Source: Shewanella khirikhana (GTDB lineage Bacteria; Pseudomonadota; Gammaproteobacteria; Enterobacterales; Shewanellaceae). Taken from it: a stretch of DNA of 64,000 nt. Shown here piece after piece: positions 1-9,291 of the stretch. The stretch lies in contig NZ_CP020373.1 of the NCBI RefSeq assembly GCF_003957745.1, positions 3,891,501 through 3,955,500 on the forward strand. The letters run 5' to 3'. Within the stretch, counting starts at the first letter, position 1. Each line of letters starts with the position of its first letter. The translations under genes were made by a program, and so were the position numbers. The notes under the pieces are model-generated. The model was not told the DNA's origin, ran no database searches, and saw nothing but the letters and a program-made list of their open reading frames with translations.

Positions 1-519
1 CGTCCCCTACTACTGCTGGTAGCGGCCTTTGCCCTTCCGGTGGTGCTGGCAAAGCTGGTGCTGAGCCAACACTGGTACACCGAGGGCGTGACCAATAAGG
101 GTCAGCTGTTTGCAAGCCCCACCAGCTATCAAAGCCTTGGTGCCGACAACCCACTGCCGGAACGCTGGCAAATCCTTTATCGCCTGCCCGAACACTGCGA
201 CGCCAGCTGCGAAGACCGTCTGTACCTGATCAAACAAAGCTACACCGCCCTTGGTGCCGAGCGGGGCCGGGTCGCTCCCGTGATACTCCTCAGCGGCAGT
301 GCCGACAAAGCGGTGCTGAACGACGATTTCTTTGTTACCGCCACCCTGCCCAGCGAGCTTGAACCACTTTTAAGCGACCAGGCTCTGATCTTGGTTGACC
401 CCATGGGCACCCTGGTAATGAGCTATCCCAGAGTGGACGGCCGCGAAGCCAATATCACCCAGGGCAAGGCGATGCTGGCCGACCTGCGTAAGCTGCTCAA
501 ACTGTCGAGGGTTGGCTGA
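1..519 (+). CDS. Membrane-anchored SCO-like protein of the oxidase assembly cluster (5' partial)
   Basis: The reading frame is open from the first base, so the start lies upstream of the window. The visible part opens with a hydrophobic stretch (RPLLLLVAAFALPVVLAKLV) typical of a membrane anchor. About 55 residues later comes a CxxxC motif (CDASC), and a strand reading ILVDPMGTLVMSYP is followed by a C-terminal helix. That order resembles the thioredoxin fold of SCO copper chaperones, and the gene sits directly before ctaA; its stop overlaps the ctaA start (TGATG). I infer a role in cytochrome oxidase metal or redox assembly. It could instead be a degenerate thioredoxin-fold protein without copper binding. 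No histidine equivalent to that of SCO is obvious. Confidence 0.7.
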   Translation, partial: RPLLLLVAAFALPVVLAKLVLSQHWYTEGVTNKGQLFASPTSYQSLGADNPLPERWQILYRLPEHCDASCEDRLYLIKQSYTALGAERGRVAPVILLSGSADKAVLNDDFFVTATLPSELEPLLSDQALILVDPMGTLVMSYPRVDGREANITQGKAMLADLRKLLKLSRVG

Positions 520-1502
520 TGGCATTGAAAACACTGCTTAAACTCACTCTGGTCTTTACCCTGATGGTAATCATCATGGGTGCCTATACCCGGCTGTCTG
601 ATGCGGGACTTGGCTGTCCTGACTGGCCAGGCTGCTACGGCCATATCAAGGTGCCCACAGCCGACCACGAACTTGCCAGGGTGGAGACTCACTTCCCCGG
701 CCACACGGTGGAGCCGGAAAAAGCCTGGCTGGAGATGATCCACCGCTATATCGCCAGCGGGCTTGGGGTGCTGGTCATCATCATTTTGGTCAGTTGTCTG
801 AAAAGCCGCGAAGCGCCGCGCAAACTGCCGGTGTTTATCTTCCTGCTGATCCTGTTTCAGGGCGCGCTCGGCGCCTGGACCGTGACCATGAAACTCATGC
901 CGGTAGTGGTGATGTCGCACCTGCTGGGGGGCTTTACCTTGCTGTCACTACTGACGCTGCTGTATCTCAGAACCAGCGGCTTTCGCATCCCCGGCGGCGA
1001 CAGCCCCATGCGGGCATACCGTACTTTGGCGCTGACTTGTCTGGCGGTGCTGGTCGCGCAAATTCTGCTGGGAGGCTGGACCTCCTCCAACTATGCGGCG
1101 CTGGCCTGCACCGAGCTGCCTTTCTGTGAAGGGGATTGGAGTCAGAACCTCCGCCTTGCGGATGCATTTTCACCGTTTCAGGGTACCCACCCCAGCTTCG
1201 AGTTTGGCGTGCTCGATTACCATGCCCGCATGACCATCCATGTTGCCCACCGCTTTGGTGCCATGATCACCGCAGGTTTGGTGGGCTTATTGGCGATCCG
1301 ACTGCTGCGCCGTGCCCACAGCAGTGCGCTACGTTCTGCCGGCGGCGTCTTGCTTTTACTTCTGGCGCTGCAAGTGGCGCTGGGGATTTCCAATGTGGTT
1401 CTGGGGCTGCCACTGGCGGTGGCCGTTGCCCACAATCTGGGGGCGGCACTCCTGCTGGTCACCCTGGTGTTCATTAACTACGCCCTGTGGCGCAAAGTCT
1501 GA
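519..1502 (+). CDS. ctaA: Heme A synthase (COX15/CtaA family)
   Basis: 327 residues, a normal length for CtaA. The family oxidises the C8 methyl group of heme O to a formyl group, giving heme A for aa3-type cytochrome c oxidase in the inner membrane. Several hydrophobic helices are visible. The family motif TRLSDAGLGCPDWPGCYG lies near the N terminus, and histidines that would bind heme are seen in EMIHRYIASG, VMSHLLGG, HVAHRFGAM and AVAHNLGAA. The ATG overlaps the stop of the preceding gene by one base, indicating translational coupling. cyoE follows after 18 bases, so heme O production and its conversion to heme A are co-transcribed. Confidence 0.95.
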   Translation: MALKTLLKLTLVFTLMVIIMGAYTRLSDAGLGCPDWPGCYGHIKVPTADHELARVETHFPGHTVEPEKAWLEMIHRYIASGLGVLVIIILVSCLKSREAPRKLPVFIFLLILFQGALGAWTVTMKLMPVVVMSHLLGGFTLLSLLTLLYLRTSGFRIPGGDSPMRAYRTLALTCLAVLVAQILLGGWTSSNYAALACTELPFCEGDWSQNLRLADAFSPFQGTHPSFEFGVLDYHARMTIHVAHRFGAMITAGLVGLLAIRLLRRAHSSALRSAGGVLLLLLALQVALGISNVVLGLPLAVAVAHNLGAALLLVTLVFINYALWRKV

Positions 1503-1520
1503 CAAGACAAGGAGTTTCCT

Positions 1521-2420
1521 ATGGCCAAGTCGCTCTCAATCGCCGATATCTCCAGCCAGACCCGCAGCCACTGGCGTGCTTATCTGGAAATGACTAAGCC
1601 CAAGGTCGTGGCGCTGATGCTACTGACTGTGTTGGTGGGCATGTGTTTGGCATTGCCAGGCGCAGTACCACTGCAACCCTTGCTTGCCGGTATGCTGGGC
1701 ATTGGCATGATGGCGGGCGCCGCCGCTGCCATGAACCATCTAATCGACAGACGCATCGATGGCCTGATGGCACGCACCTATAATCGGCCACTGCCCAAAG
1801 GTAAAGTACCTGTTGCCAATGCCGTAGTCTTTGCCGCCGTGCTCGCCGTTGCCGGGTTTGTACTGCTGTATCTGCTGGTTAATCCACTCACCGCCTGGCT
1901 GACACTGGCAAGTTTGCTCGGCTATGCCGTCGTCTATACCGCGTACCTTAAGCGCGCCACCCCGCAGAATATTGTGATTGGCGGCCTGGCAGGCGCTATG
2001 CCACCTCTGCTGGGCTGGACCGCGGTAACCAACGAGTTCCACGGCCACGGGCTGCTGCTAGTGATCATTATCTTCACCTGGACCCCGCCCCACTTCTGGG
2101 CCCTGGCCATCCATCGCCGCGCCGATTACGCCAAGGTAGACATTCCCATGCTGCCGGTTACCCACGGCGTGGATTTCACCAAGACCTGCATCTTCCTCTA
2201 TACCCTGTTGCTGGCACTTGCCTGCCTGCTGCCGGTGCTGGTGGGTATGAGCGGCGCTGTGTATCTGGTGGGGTCGACCGTGCTGAGCCTGATGTTTATC
2301 TACAAAGCCTGGCAGCTTAAATTTCACGAAACACCCGGCATGGCCATGGATGTGTTTCGCTTTTCTATCTATCACCTGATGCTGCTGTTTATTGTGTTGC
2401 TGGTCGATCACTACGTTTAA
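1521..2420 (+). CDS. cyoE: Protoheme IX farnesyltransferase (heme O synthase)
   Basis: 299 residues, full length for the CyoE/CtaB family of UbiA prenyltransferases. The enzyme adds a farnesyl group to heme B, producing heme O, the substrate of the CtaA encoded just upstream. The first prenyltransferase motif appears as [15 protein letters not shown] followed by RPLPKG, and the second region includes [12 protein letters not shown]. About nine membrane helices are evident. The ATG at 1521 is preceded by a good ribosome binding site (AAGGAG). The product is an integral inner-membrane protein. Confidence 0.96.
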   Translation: MAKSLSIADISSQTRSHWRAYLEMTKPKVVALMLLTVLVGMCLALPGAVPLQPLLAGMLGIGMMAGAAAAMNHLIDRRIDGLMARTYNRPLPKGKVPVANAVVFAAVLAVAGFVLLYLLVNPLTAWLTLASLLGYAVVYTAYLKRATPQNIVIGGLAGAMPPLLGWTAVTNEFHGHGLLLVIIIFTWTPPHFWALAIHRRADYAKVDIPMLPVTHGVDFTKTCIFLYTLLLALACLLPVLVGMSGAVYLVGSTVLSLMFIYKAWQLKFHETPGMAMDVFRFSIYHLMLLFIVLLVDHYV

Positions 2421-2444
2421 CTGCGACCTGCGAAAGGAGTCACC

Positions 2445-3071
2445 ATGAATAAAAAGTGGATCATTGCCCTGATTTTGGTGATAGGCCTTGGCGGCCTGCT
2501 GTTGATTAAGTTTGCGGGGGTGAAGCATGTTCCGCCGCCGCTCGACACAGGTTTTGTGTTCTCCAATGCCAAGCCGCTGTCGCCCTTCAGCCTCACCGAC
2601 CAATTCGGCCAACCGTTTGATAACAGCCGTTTGGCTGGCAAGTGGAGTTTAATTTTCCTCGGTTACACTTCCTGCCCTGATGTATGCCCCACCACCATGG
2701 CAAAGCTGTCAGCGGCTTACCCTAGCCTGAATGAAGCAGGCAATGTGCAGGTGATTTTCCTGTCGGTCGACCCCGCCAGGGATACTCTGGAGCGGCTAAA
2801 GCAATATTCTGCGTTTTATCATCCCGAATTTATTGCAGCAACAGGCGAGCACAAGGCGCTACTGCCGTTTACCCGCGAGCTTGGCATGGTGTACACCATG
2901 GTGGGGGAAGGCGCCGATTATCAGGTCGACCACAGTGCTTCCATTGTGGTGATTTCTCCCAAAGGAGAGAAATACGCCGTTTTCAAACCAAAGTCTGACG
3001 GTAAAACCGTTCCGCAAATCCTCAATCAGGCGCTGATCGCCGACATGCAGATTATCCGCAATCAGTTTTAA
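2445..3071 (+). CDS. SCO1/SenC family copper chaperone for cytochrome oxidase
   Basis: 208 residues. An N-terminal membrane anchor (about residues 5-24) is followed by a periplasmic thioredoxin-like domain. The copper-binding CxxxC is present as SCPDVCPTTM, and the conserved distal histidine as VDHSASIVV. SCO proteins deliver copper to, or reduce, the CuA site of oxidase subunit II. The gene is preceded by AAAGGAG and ends the cta/cyoE operon; a hairpin with a T-rich tail follows about 30 bases after the stop. The family is also called SenC or PrrC in some bacteria. Confidence 0.93.
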   Translation: MNKKWIIALILVIGLGGLLLIKFAGVKHVPPPLDTGFVFSNAKPLSPFSLTDQFGQPFDNSRLAGKWSLIFLGYTSCPDVCPTTMAKLSAAYPSLNEAGNVQVIFLSVDPARDTLERLKQYSAFYHPEFIAATGEHKALLPFTRELGMVYTMVGEGADYQVDHSASIVVISPKGEKYAVFKPKSDGKTVPQILNQALIADMQIIRNQF

Positions 3072-3100
3072 TCCTGCCAAACATTCTTTCTCTCCAACTT

Positions 3101-3127
3101 GCGGCCGACATTGGCCGCTCTTTTATT
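3101..3127 (+). terminator. Intrinsic terminator after the sco gene
   Basis: Six-base stem GCGGCC/GGCCGC with a six-base loop, then TCTTTTATTT. It lies 30 bases after the sco stop, at the end of the oxidase assembly operon and before the chemotaxis operon. Confidence 0.75.
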
Positions 3128-3241
3128 TCAGTTACAGGCTCCCATACGAAAAAAAATCCTTGCAAATGAGGCGACAGTCTTGAATGGCGTCTATCTTTTG
3201 AAAGTAAAGGGACGCAACGCAAAAGCACGAAGGACGCCTCG

Positions 3242-3523
3242 ATGTCTGAAAATACCGTGGAATTGGGCAGTGAACTGACCATACGTAATATCCAGCCGCT
3301 CTATAGCCAGCTGGCGGAATTGCTGCATCAGGGCAGCGCCGTCAGGCTGGAAGCATCTGAGCTTATCAAGGCGGACACGGCAGGCCTCCAATTGCTTTTT
3401 TGCCTGCAATCCACCTGTGTTCAAAGGTCCATTCCGCTCAACTGGATAGGAATAACCCCAGAACTTAAAAAGCAATTCCTGCAAATGGGTATGCAGCTCC
3501 CGGGAATAACCGACGAACTGTAA
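3242..3523 (+). CDS. STAS-domain protein of the chemotaxis operon
   Basis: 93 residues forming one STAS (anti-sigma-factor-antagonist-like) domain: a strand with TIRNIQPLYSQLAELL, the conserved ASELIKADTAGLQLL segment carrying the D-TAGLQ signature, and a C-terminal helix after PLNWIGI. The usual phosphorylatable Ser after the Asp is Thr here (KADTAG). The gene is first in the che operon, 14 bases before cheY. STAS proteins precede cheY in other non-flagellar chemotaxis clusters, where their role is poorly defined. I infer an accessory phospho-switch in this signalling array rather than sigma factor control, because no anti-sigma kinase is nearby. Confidence 0.85.
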   Translation: MSENTVELGSELTIRNIQPLYSQLAELLHQGSAVRLEASELIKADTAGLQLLFCLQSTCVQRSIPLNWIGITPELKKQFLQMGMQLPGITDEL

Positions 3524-3537
3524 AAGGATGACAGCAT

Positions 3538-3900
3538 ATGAAGAAGATTCTTGCCGTTGATGACTCCGCCTCCATGCGCCAGATGGTGGGCTTTACCCTC
3601 AAGACCGCTGGCTTTGATGTTACCGAGGCCTGCAACGGTGATGAGGCCCTGAAAGTGGCGCAGACCGGACAATTCGACTTGGTGATCTCCGATGTGAATA
3701 TGCCGGTGATGGATGGGATTACCCTTATCCGCAATCTGCGAACCTTGCCCGCCTACAAATTTACCCCTCTGCTGATGCTCACCACCGAATCCGGCGGCGA
3801 CAAAAAGCAGGAAGGACGGGCGGCGGGCGCCACTGGTTGGATTGTAAAACCATTCAATCCAGAGCAGTTGTTGGCCACGGTACGCAAGGTATTGGGATGA
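3538..3900 (+). CDS. cheY: CheY-like single-domain response regulator
   Basis: 120 residues, one receiver domain. The acidic pocket is seen in ILAVDDSASMR, the phospho-acceptor Asp in LVISDVNMPVMDG, the switch Thr in MLTTES, and the conserved Lys in IVKPFNPEQL. It would be phosphorylated by the CheA encoded 19 bases downstream. It has no output domain, so it acts through a protein partner, either a flagellar motor or another target. No cheZ phosphatase is found in the window. Confidence 0.93.
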   Translation: MKKILAVDDSASMRQMVGFTLKTAGFDVTEACNGDEALKVAQTGQFDLVISDVNMPVMDGITLIRNLRTLPAYKFTPLLMLTTESGGDKKQEGRAAGATGWIVKPFNPEQLLATVRKVLG

Positions 3901-3919
3901 TCCGCAAAGAGACGAGAGC

Positions 3920-6031
3920 ATGGATATAGATCTCAGCCAATTCAGTCAGGTCTTTTTTGAAGAAAGTATTGAAGGCCTGGCCATCATGGAATCTGAACTG
4001 CTGAAGCTGGATGTTGAAGCGCCGGATCCTGAAACCATCAACACTATCTTCCGCGCCGCTCACTCCATCAAAGGCGGCAGCGCCACCTTTGGTTTTACCG
4101 CTGTTGCCAACTACACCCATTTGCTGGAAACCCTGCTGGATGAAATCCGTGACGGCAGACGGCAGATGACGCCGGATCACGTCGATATGCTGCTGCATTC
4201 GGTTGATCTGCTGCGGGGCATGATTGATTCGCTGATGAATCAAACCGAGTTCAGCGATCCTAAGCTGCAACAGCTGGAACAGCGCCTGGCGGCGGCACTG
4301 GCCGACGAGAACGCACCGGCAGCTGAGGCTCCTCAGCAAGCACCAGCGACAGCAGCCTGCGACGATATCGGCCAGGGCTGGATAATCGATTTTAAAGCCG
4401 GTTTCGACATCATGCGCTGCGGCAACGATCCTCAGCTGATGTTTGCCGAACTCGCTGAAAAAGGCGAGTTGCAGGTACTGCTGCAACCTGCTGAATTTCC
4501 TGCGTGGGATGACTTTGACCCTGAGGGTTGCTACCTGCACTGGCAGCTGCGCCTGGTTACCGACGTGGGTGTCGACAAACTCAAAGAAGTGTTCGAATGG
4601 GTAGAAGACGAGTGCGAAATCAGCTATGAGCCCCTCGGCGCCACTGACGCTCAAACCACGCCGGCAACCGAAGCCGCCGCTGCGGCCGAAATACCGTCGG
4701 CCGACGCAATCTCCCCACCGGCACTGGCTGATGAGTCAACGCCTGCAGAGGCCGTCAGCGCAGAAGTGACTCCCATCTCAGCCCCAACAGAGAAAGCGCC
4801 TGCGGCTAAACCGACAGCGGTAGCCAAGAGCAGCGAAAGCAGCTCGATTCGGGTCAGCACTGAAAAAATCGACATGCTTATCAATATGGTGGGCGAGCTT
4901 GTGATCACTCAGGCCATGCTCGGTCAGATTGGTCAGCAGGAAGAAATTAATCAGGAGTCGCTGCTTCTGCTCCAGCAGGGGCTTGAGCAACTGGCCTCCC
5001 ACACCCGGGATTTGCAGGAAAGTGTTATGCAAATCCGTATGTTGCCCATCAGCTTCGCCTTTAATCGATTCCCCAGACTGGTGCGGGATATTGGCCAGCA
5101 GCTGGGTAAAAAGGTCGAACTGGTATTGAAAGGGGAAGACACAGAGCTGGATAAAACCGTGCTCGAAAAAATTGTCGACCCCATGGTGCATCTGGTGCGC
5201 AACTCACTCGATCACGGGTTGGAGCTTCCTGAAGCTCGCCTTGCCCGCGGCAAGCCAGAAACCGGCACCATCATGCTGAACGCCTTCCATCAGGGCGGCT
5301 GCATTGTGATTGAAATTATCGACGACGGCGCCGGGCTCAACACCGCCAAAATCCTTGATAAAGCGCGGCAAAAAGGCCTGGTCAGCGCCGATGAAGAATT
5401 ATCGGACGAAGCAATCCACCAGCTTATCTTCAAGCCCGGGTTTTCCACCGCCGATGCGGTGTCGGATTTGTCCGGCCGCGGTGTGGGTATGGATGTGGTT
5501 AAGCGCAATATTCACGAGCTTAACGGCACTATCGAGCTGCATTCTGAAGCCGGCAAAGGCAGCCGCTTCACCATTCGACTGCCGCTGACCCTGGCGATTC
5601 TGGATGGCCAGCTAATCCGGATTGGCAAGCATGTTTACGTGGTGCCTCTAGTGTCTATTTACGAGTCGCTGCAGGTGCCCCCCCACCGTATCAATCAGCT
5701 TTCTGACGGCCATGAGCTTATTCGCCTGCGTGATGAATACCTGCCGGTAATTAAGGTTTACCGCGAGTTCAATCACGATGCCGACGCCAAAGAAATCAAA
5801 GATGGTTTGGTGATGGTGGTGGATAACAACAACGAAAAAACTGGCCTGCTGGTCGATGAATTATTGGCCCAGCAGCAGGTGGTGATCAAAAGCCTGGAAG
5901 ACAACTACACCCGTATCCCCGGTATTTCAGGGGCCACCATTCTCGGTGACGGCACTGTGGCCCTGATCATTGATGTGTCCGGTCTGGTGAATCTGGCCGG
6001 CATAGGCAGCAGCAACGAACACGCAGCGTAA
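3920..6031 (+). CDS. cheA: Chemotaxis histidine kinase CheA
   Basis: 703 residues. Domains in order: N-terminal Hpt with the phosphorylated His at about residue 48 (RAAHSIKGGSATFG); a central domain at about 148-240 (starting GWIIDFKAGFDIMRCGNDP) in place of a classical P2; an Ala/Pro-rich linker at about 245-300; the dimerisation domain (IDMLINMVGELVITQAML); the ATPase domain with N-box HLVRNSLDHGLE and glycine boxes GRGVGMDVV and GKGSRFT; and a C-terminal CheW-like domain. It phosphorylates CheY and CheB in response to receptors coupled through CheW. The layout matches CheAs of accessory chemotaxis systems more closely than E. coli CheA. Confidence 0.96.
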   Translation: MDIDLSQFSQVFFEESIEGLAIMESELLKLDVEAPDPETINTIFRAAHSIKGGSATFGFTAVANYTHLLETLLDEIRDGRRQMTPDHVDMLLHSVDLLRGMIDSLMNQTEFSDPKLQQLEQRLAAALADENAPAAEAPQQAPATAACDDIGQGWIIDFKAGFDIMRCGNDPQLMFAELAEKGELQVLLQPAEFPAWDDFDPEGCYLHWQLRLVTDVGVDKLKEVFEWVEDECEISYEPLGATDAQTTPATEAAAAAEIPSADAISPPALADESTPAEAVSAEVTPISAPTEKAPAAKPTAVAKSSESSSIRVSTEKIDMLINMVGELVITQAMLGQIGQQEEINQESLLLLQQGLEQLASHTRDLQESVMQIRMLPISFAFNRFPRLVRDIGQQLGKKVELVLKGEDTELDKTVLEKIVDPMVHLVRNSLDHGLELPEARLARGKPETGTIMLNAFHQGGCIVIEIIDDGAGLNTAKILDKARQKGLVSADEELSDEAIHQLIFKPGFSTADAVSDLSGRGVGMDVVKRNIHELNGTIELHSEAGKGSRFTIRLPLTLAILDGQLIRIGKHVYVVPLVSIYESLQVPPHRINQLSDGHELIRLRDEYLPVIKVYREFNHDADAKEIKDGLVMVVDNNNEKTGLLVDELLAQQQVVIKSLEDNYTRIPGISGATILGDGTVALIIDVSGLVNLAGIGSSNEHAA

Positions 6032-6045
6032 AAGGAAGGCTGATT

Positions 6046-6585
6046 ATGGCAGACATTTCCATTGAACAGGCTGAACACGGAAATCAGCAGTTTCTCAGCT
6101 TTATTATGGCCAACGAAGAATATGGGGTCGATATCCTCTCGGTGCAGGAAATCCGTGGCTGGGAAGCCACCACAGTGCTGCCCAACGCACCGGATTATGT
6201 CAAAGGCGTGATTAACCTGCGCGGCACCATAGTGCCCATTATCGACCTCAGGCAAAAATTCGGCATCAAGACCCTGGAATATGGCGCCACCACGGTAGTG
6301 ATTGTGGTGAAGGTCACCATGGAAGACAGCCAGAAAATCATCGGCATTGTGGTTGATGCGGTATCCGATGTTTTCAGCATTGAAGAAGAAGAAATCCGCC
6401 GTGCACCAGACTTCGGCCATGAAACAGATTTGCGTTTCATCAAGGGGCTGGCCAACGTGCAGGACAAGATGGTTATTTTACTTGAAATCAATAAATTACT
6501 CGGTTCTGCAGTGCTACCGGACCCTGACACCCTGAGCCGGATTATCGGCAATATTGAACAGCAACCTCAGGCCGTCAACGCTTGA
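6046..6585 (+). CDS. cheW: Chemotaxis coupling protein CheW
   Basis: 179 residues with a single CheW domain: the opening strand FLSFIMANEEYGVDIL, the conserved YVKGVINLRGTIVPIIDLR segment, and the central strand VVIVVKV. It links the receptor encoded next to CheA in the cytoplasmic array. It starts 14 bases after cheA behind AAAGGAAGG. The C terminus is slightly longer than in minimal CheWs. Only one cheW is present in this operon. Confidence 0.95.
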   Translation: MADISIEQAEHGNQQFLSFIMANEEYGVDILSVQEIRGWEATTVLPNAPDYVKGVINLRGTIVPIIDLRQKFGIKTLEYGATTVVIVVKVTMEDSQKIIGIVVDAVSDVFSIEEEEIRRAPDFGHETDLRFIKGLANVQDKMVILLEINKLLGSAVLPDPDTLSRIIGNIEQQPQAVNA

Positions 6586-6613
6586 GACAGGTATTTGATT
6601 GAGAGGAATCAAC

Positions 6614-9211
6614 ATGGACGCAGGCAACAACAACCTGATGGGCCATAGCCCATTCACGCTGGGTGGCATGGTGATAGGCGCCGTGACCCTGGTGCTGAGC
6701 CTGGCAGGGCAGTCCGGCAACCTGGTTAGCGGCGCGCTGGCGCTGACTCTGGTGCTGATGGGCATTGGTCTGAGCCAGGGCGCTGGCCAAGGCAAAAGCC
6801 GTATCGGCGAGGCACTGGACGAGATTTCCAAGGCGTTGCGAAGCAACACCCGCCCGGTGTTCAATCAATATGATATTCCGGGTTGGCAGGCGTTTTCAGA
6901 CGACTTCTGTAACTTCTGGGATGCCCAGCAGCAGGGTAAAGCCACGTTGAAGGCACTGGATATCTGCCAGGCCAACGTGATGGTGGCAGACCCCAACGGC
7001 GATATCCTCTACTTCAACGAGTCTCTGAGGGCGACGCTGTCCGAGGCTGAAAGTGATATTCGCAAAGATCTGCCCAACTTCGATGCCAGCCGTTTGATTG
7101 GCGTGAACATGGACAGCTTCCATAAAGATCCTTCCCATCAGCGGCGCCTGATTGGTGCACTGAAATCTGTCTACTCGGCGCAAATCAAGGTGGGTGGCCG
7201 CACCTTCAGCTTGATTGCCTCTCCGGTGTTTGACGACAGTCACCAACGCATAGCTACTGTGGTGGAATGGCAAGACCTGACCGAGTCCCTTGCCCGCCAG
7301 CATGCTGAAGAAAAACTCATCCGTGAAACCAACCGCATCAAGCAGGCTCTGGATGTATGCCGAGCCAACGTGATGATGGCTGACGAAAACTACAACATCA
7401 TCTACTTCAACAACTCATTGAAAGAGATGCTGAGCGGTAACGAGCAAAAGCTGAAAGAGTCGTTAAGCCGCTTCGATATGAACCAGCTGATGGGTGCCAA
7501 TATCGATATCTTCCACCAAAACCCAGCCCATCAGCGCAACATGCTCGATAAGCTCACCTCGGCCTATGAAACCCGCATCAAGGTCGCCGGGCTGACATTC
7601 AATCTGATCGCAACGCCCGTATTTGATAACGGCAAGCGCACCGCCACAGTTGTGGAATGGCGCGACGTAACCGCCATGCTCGCCCGTGAAGAAGCAGACC
7701 GCAAACTGTCGGCAGAAAATGCCCGCATTCGCAAAGCACTCGATAATGTGTCGTCCAACACCATGGTGGCCGATGCCGACTGCAACATCATTTATTTGAA
7801 CGAGGCCGTACTGAAGATGTTCGGTGCCGCTCAGGCCGACATTGTCAAAGAGCTGCCCAACTTCAACATCAATAAGCTTATTGGTGAAAATATCGATGTG
7901 TTCCACAAGAACCCGGCGCATCAACGCAACTTGCTGGCCAATCTCAAATCCACTTACAGCAACCAGCTCAGAGTGGGTGGCCGCACCTTCAGGATCATCG
8001 CCAATCCAATTACCGATACCGACGGCACCCGCATAGGCACAGTGGTGGAATGGGCCGACCGCACCGCAGAAGTCGCCATTGAGCATGAGATTGATGCCAT
8101 CATCAACGCCGCCAATGCCGGTGACCTGTCGCAGCGCATCACCACCCACGACAAAGATGGCTTCTTCCTCAACTTGTCCAATGGCCTAAACAGCCTGGTT
8201 GGCATTGCCGACAAGGTCATGGCCGATGTGGTGGAAATGTTCGATGGTCTGGCCAAGGGCGACCTGACCCGTAAGATAAACGGCGAATACGAGGGCCAGT
8301 TTGGCAAACTGCAAACCGATGCCAATGCCACGGTCAGCCGCCTGACCGAAGTGCTCAACGGCATCAGCGAATCGGCCAATACCGTCACCTCAGGCGCCGA
8401 AGAGATAGCCCAGGGTAACGCCGATTTGAGCCAGCGCACCGAAGAGCAAGCCGCCTCGTTGGAGGAAACCGCCTCCAGCATGGAAGAAATGACCGCGACC
8501 GTGAAGCAAAGCGCCGAAAACGCCACCCTGGCCAACACCCTCGCCAAAGAAGCCTCAAGCAAGGCCGACCATGGCGGCAAGGTGGTGAAACAAGCCGTTA
8601 CCGCCATGGAAGCCATTAATGAGTCCAGTAAGCGGATTGCCGACATCATTGGTGTTATCGATGAAATCGCCTTCCAGACCAATCTGCTGGCACTGAACGC
8701 TGCCGTTGAAGCGGCCCGCGCCGGTGAACAGGGCCGGGGCTTTGCGGTGGTTGCCGGTGAAGTTCGCAATCTGGCCCAACGCTCGGCCGGTGCCGCCAAG
8801 GAAATCAAAGAGCTCATTCGCGACAGCGTGAACAAGGTCAACGATGGCACTTCGCTGGTCAATCAATCGGGTAACACCCTGCAGGAAATCGTCCATGCGG
8901 TATCCAAGGTGGCCGAGATGATTAACCAAATCAGCGTCGCCGCAGAACAGCAAGCCTCCGGTATCCAGGAAGTGAACAAGGCTGTGTCGCAAATGGATGA
9001 AATGACTCAGCAAAACGCGGCGTTGGTAGAACAGGTTTCTGCCGCGGGTGACGCCATGGCCGAACAGGCACGCAATATGCGGCGTCAACTTGGCTTCTTC
9101 CGTACTGACGAGCAGACCACCAGCGCAGCACCATTGGCACTGGTTTCCGGTGGCGATAAGCGCCCTTCAGGTAAGTTCAAGGCGAGTAAAGAAGAGTGGC
9201 ACGAGTTCTGA
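6614..9211 (+). CDS. Methyl-accepting chemotaxis protein with three PAS repeats and a C-terminal pentapeptide
   Basis: 865 residues from the ATG at 6614, which has GAGAGGA just upstream. Two short hydrophobic segments near the N terminus (about residues 12-32 and 37-55) suggest a hairpin membrane anchor with almost no periplasmic domain. Three PAS domains of about 120 residues follow (roughly 112-230, 235-355 and 360-480), each repeating ANVMxAD near its start and FHKNPAHQR and TVVEW later. HAMP-like helices and the signalling domain come next, with tip motif [18 protein letters not shown]. The protein ends EWHEF, matching the aromatic-x-x-aromatic pentapeptide that tethers CheR. Sensing is therefore probably cytoplasmic. 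The ligand is unknown; heme, flavin or another small molecule are possible. Confidence 0.93.
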   Translation: MDAGNNNLMGHSPFTLGGMVIGAVTLVLSLAGQSGNLVSGALALTLVLMGIGLSQGAGQGKSRIGEALDEISKALRSNTRPVFNQYDIPGWQAFSDDFCNFWDAQQQGKATLKALDICQANVMVADPNGDILYFNESLRATLSEAESDIRKDLPNFDASRLIGVNMDSFHKDPSHQRRLIGALKSVYSAQIKVGGRTFSLIASPVFDDSHQRIATVVEWQDLTESLARQHAEEKLIRETNRIKQALDVCRANVMMADENYNIIYFNNSLKEMLSGNEQKLKESLSRFDMNQLMGANIDIFHQNPAHQRNMLDKLTSAYETRIKVAGLTFNLIATPVFDNGKRTATVVEWRDVTAMLAREEADRKLSAENARIRKALDNVSSNTMVADADCNIIYLNEAVLKMFGAAQADIVKELPNFNINKLIGENIDVFHKNPAHQRNLLANLKSTYSNQLRVGGRTFRIIANPITDTDGTRIGTVVEWADRTAEVAIEHEIDAIINAANAGDLSQRITTHDKDGFFLNLSNGLNSLVGIADKVMADVVEMFDGLAKGDLTRKINGEYEGQFGKLQTDANATVSRLTEVLNGISESANTVTSGAEEIAQGNADLSQRTEEQAASLEETASSMEEMTATVKQSAENATLANTLAKEASSKADHGGKVVKQAVTAMEAINESSKRIADIIGVIDEIAFQTNLLALNAAVEAARAGEQGRGFAVVAGEVRNLAQRSAGAAKEIKELIRDSVNKVNDGTSLVNQSGNTLQEIVHAVSKVAEMINQISVAAEQQASGIQEVNKAVSQMDEMTQQNAALVEQVSAAGDAMAEQARNMRRQLGFFRTDEQTTSAAPLALVSGGDKRPSGKFKASKEEWHEF

Positions 9212-9233
9212 TGACTAAGCGATGAAAGCGCAC

Positions 9234-9256
9234 AGGGGCTCATCCAGTGAGCCCCT
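9234..9256 (+). other. Perfect hairpin between the receptor gene and cheR
   Basis: Nine-base perfect arms AGGGGCTCA and TGAGCCCCT around a five-base loop, 22 bases after the receptor stop. No T-run follows, so this is not a classical terminator. It could lower or stabilise expression of cheR and cheB relative to the upstream genes. Confidence 0.7.
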
Positions 9257-9291
9257 TGTCATCAGTGATGGCATGTACAGGAGAAGCCGCC

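Noticed and set aside
3854..4654. 266-codon antisense frame opposite cheA
   Set aside because: It overlaps the Hpt and central domain of CheA and has no recognisable domain or ribosome binding site.
7463..8862. Antisense frames opposite the PAS-repeat receptor
   Set aside because: They mirror the repeats and signalling domain of the receptor; composition is that of antisense sequence.
9247..9291. GTG at 9247 as the cheR start
   Set aside because: It lies in the loop of the perfect hairpin and has no ribosome binding site. The TTG at 9292 has AGGAGA at seven bases.
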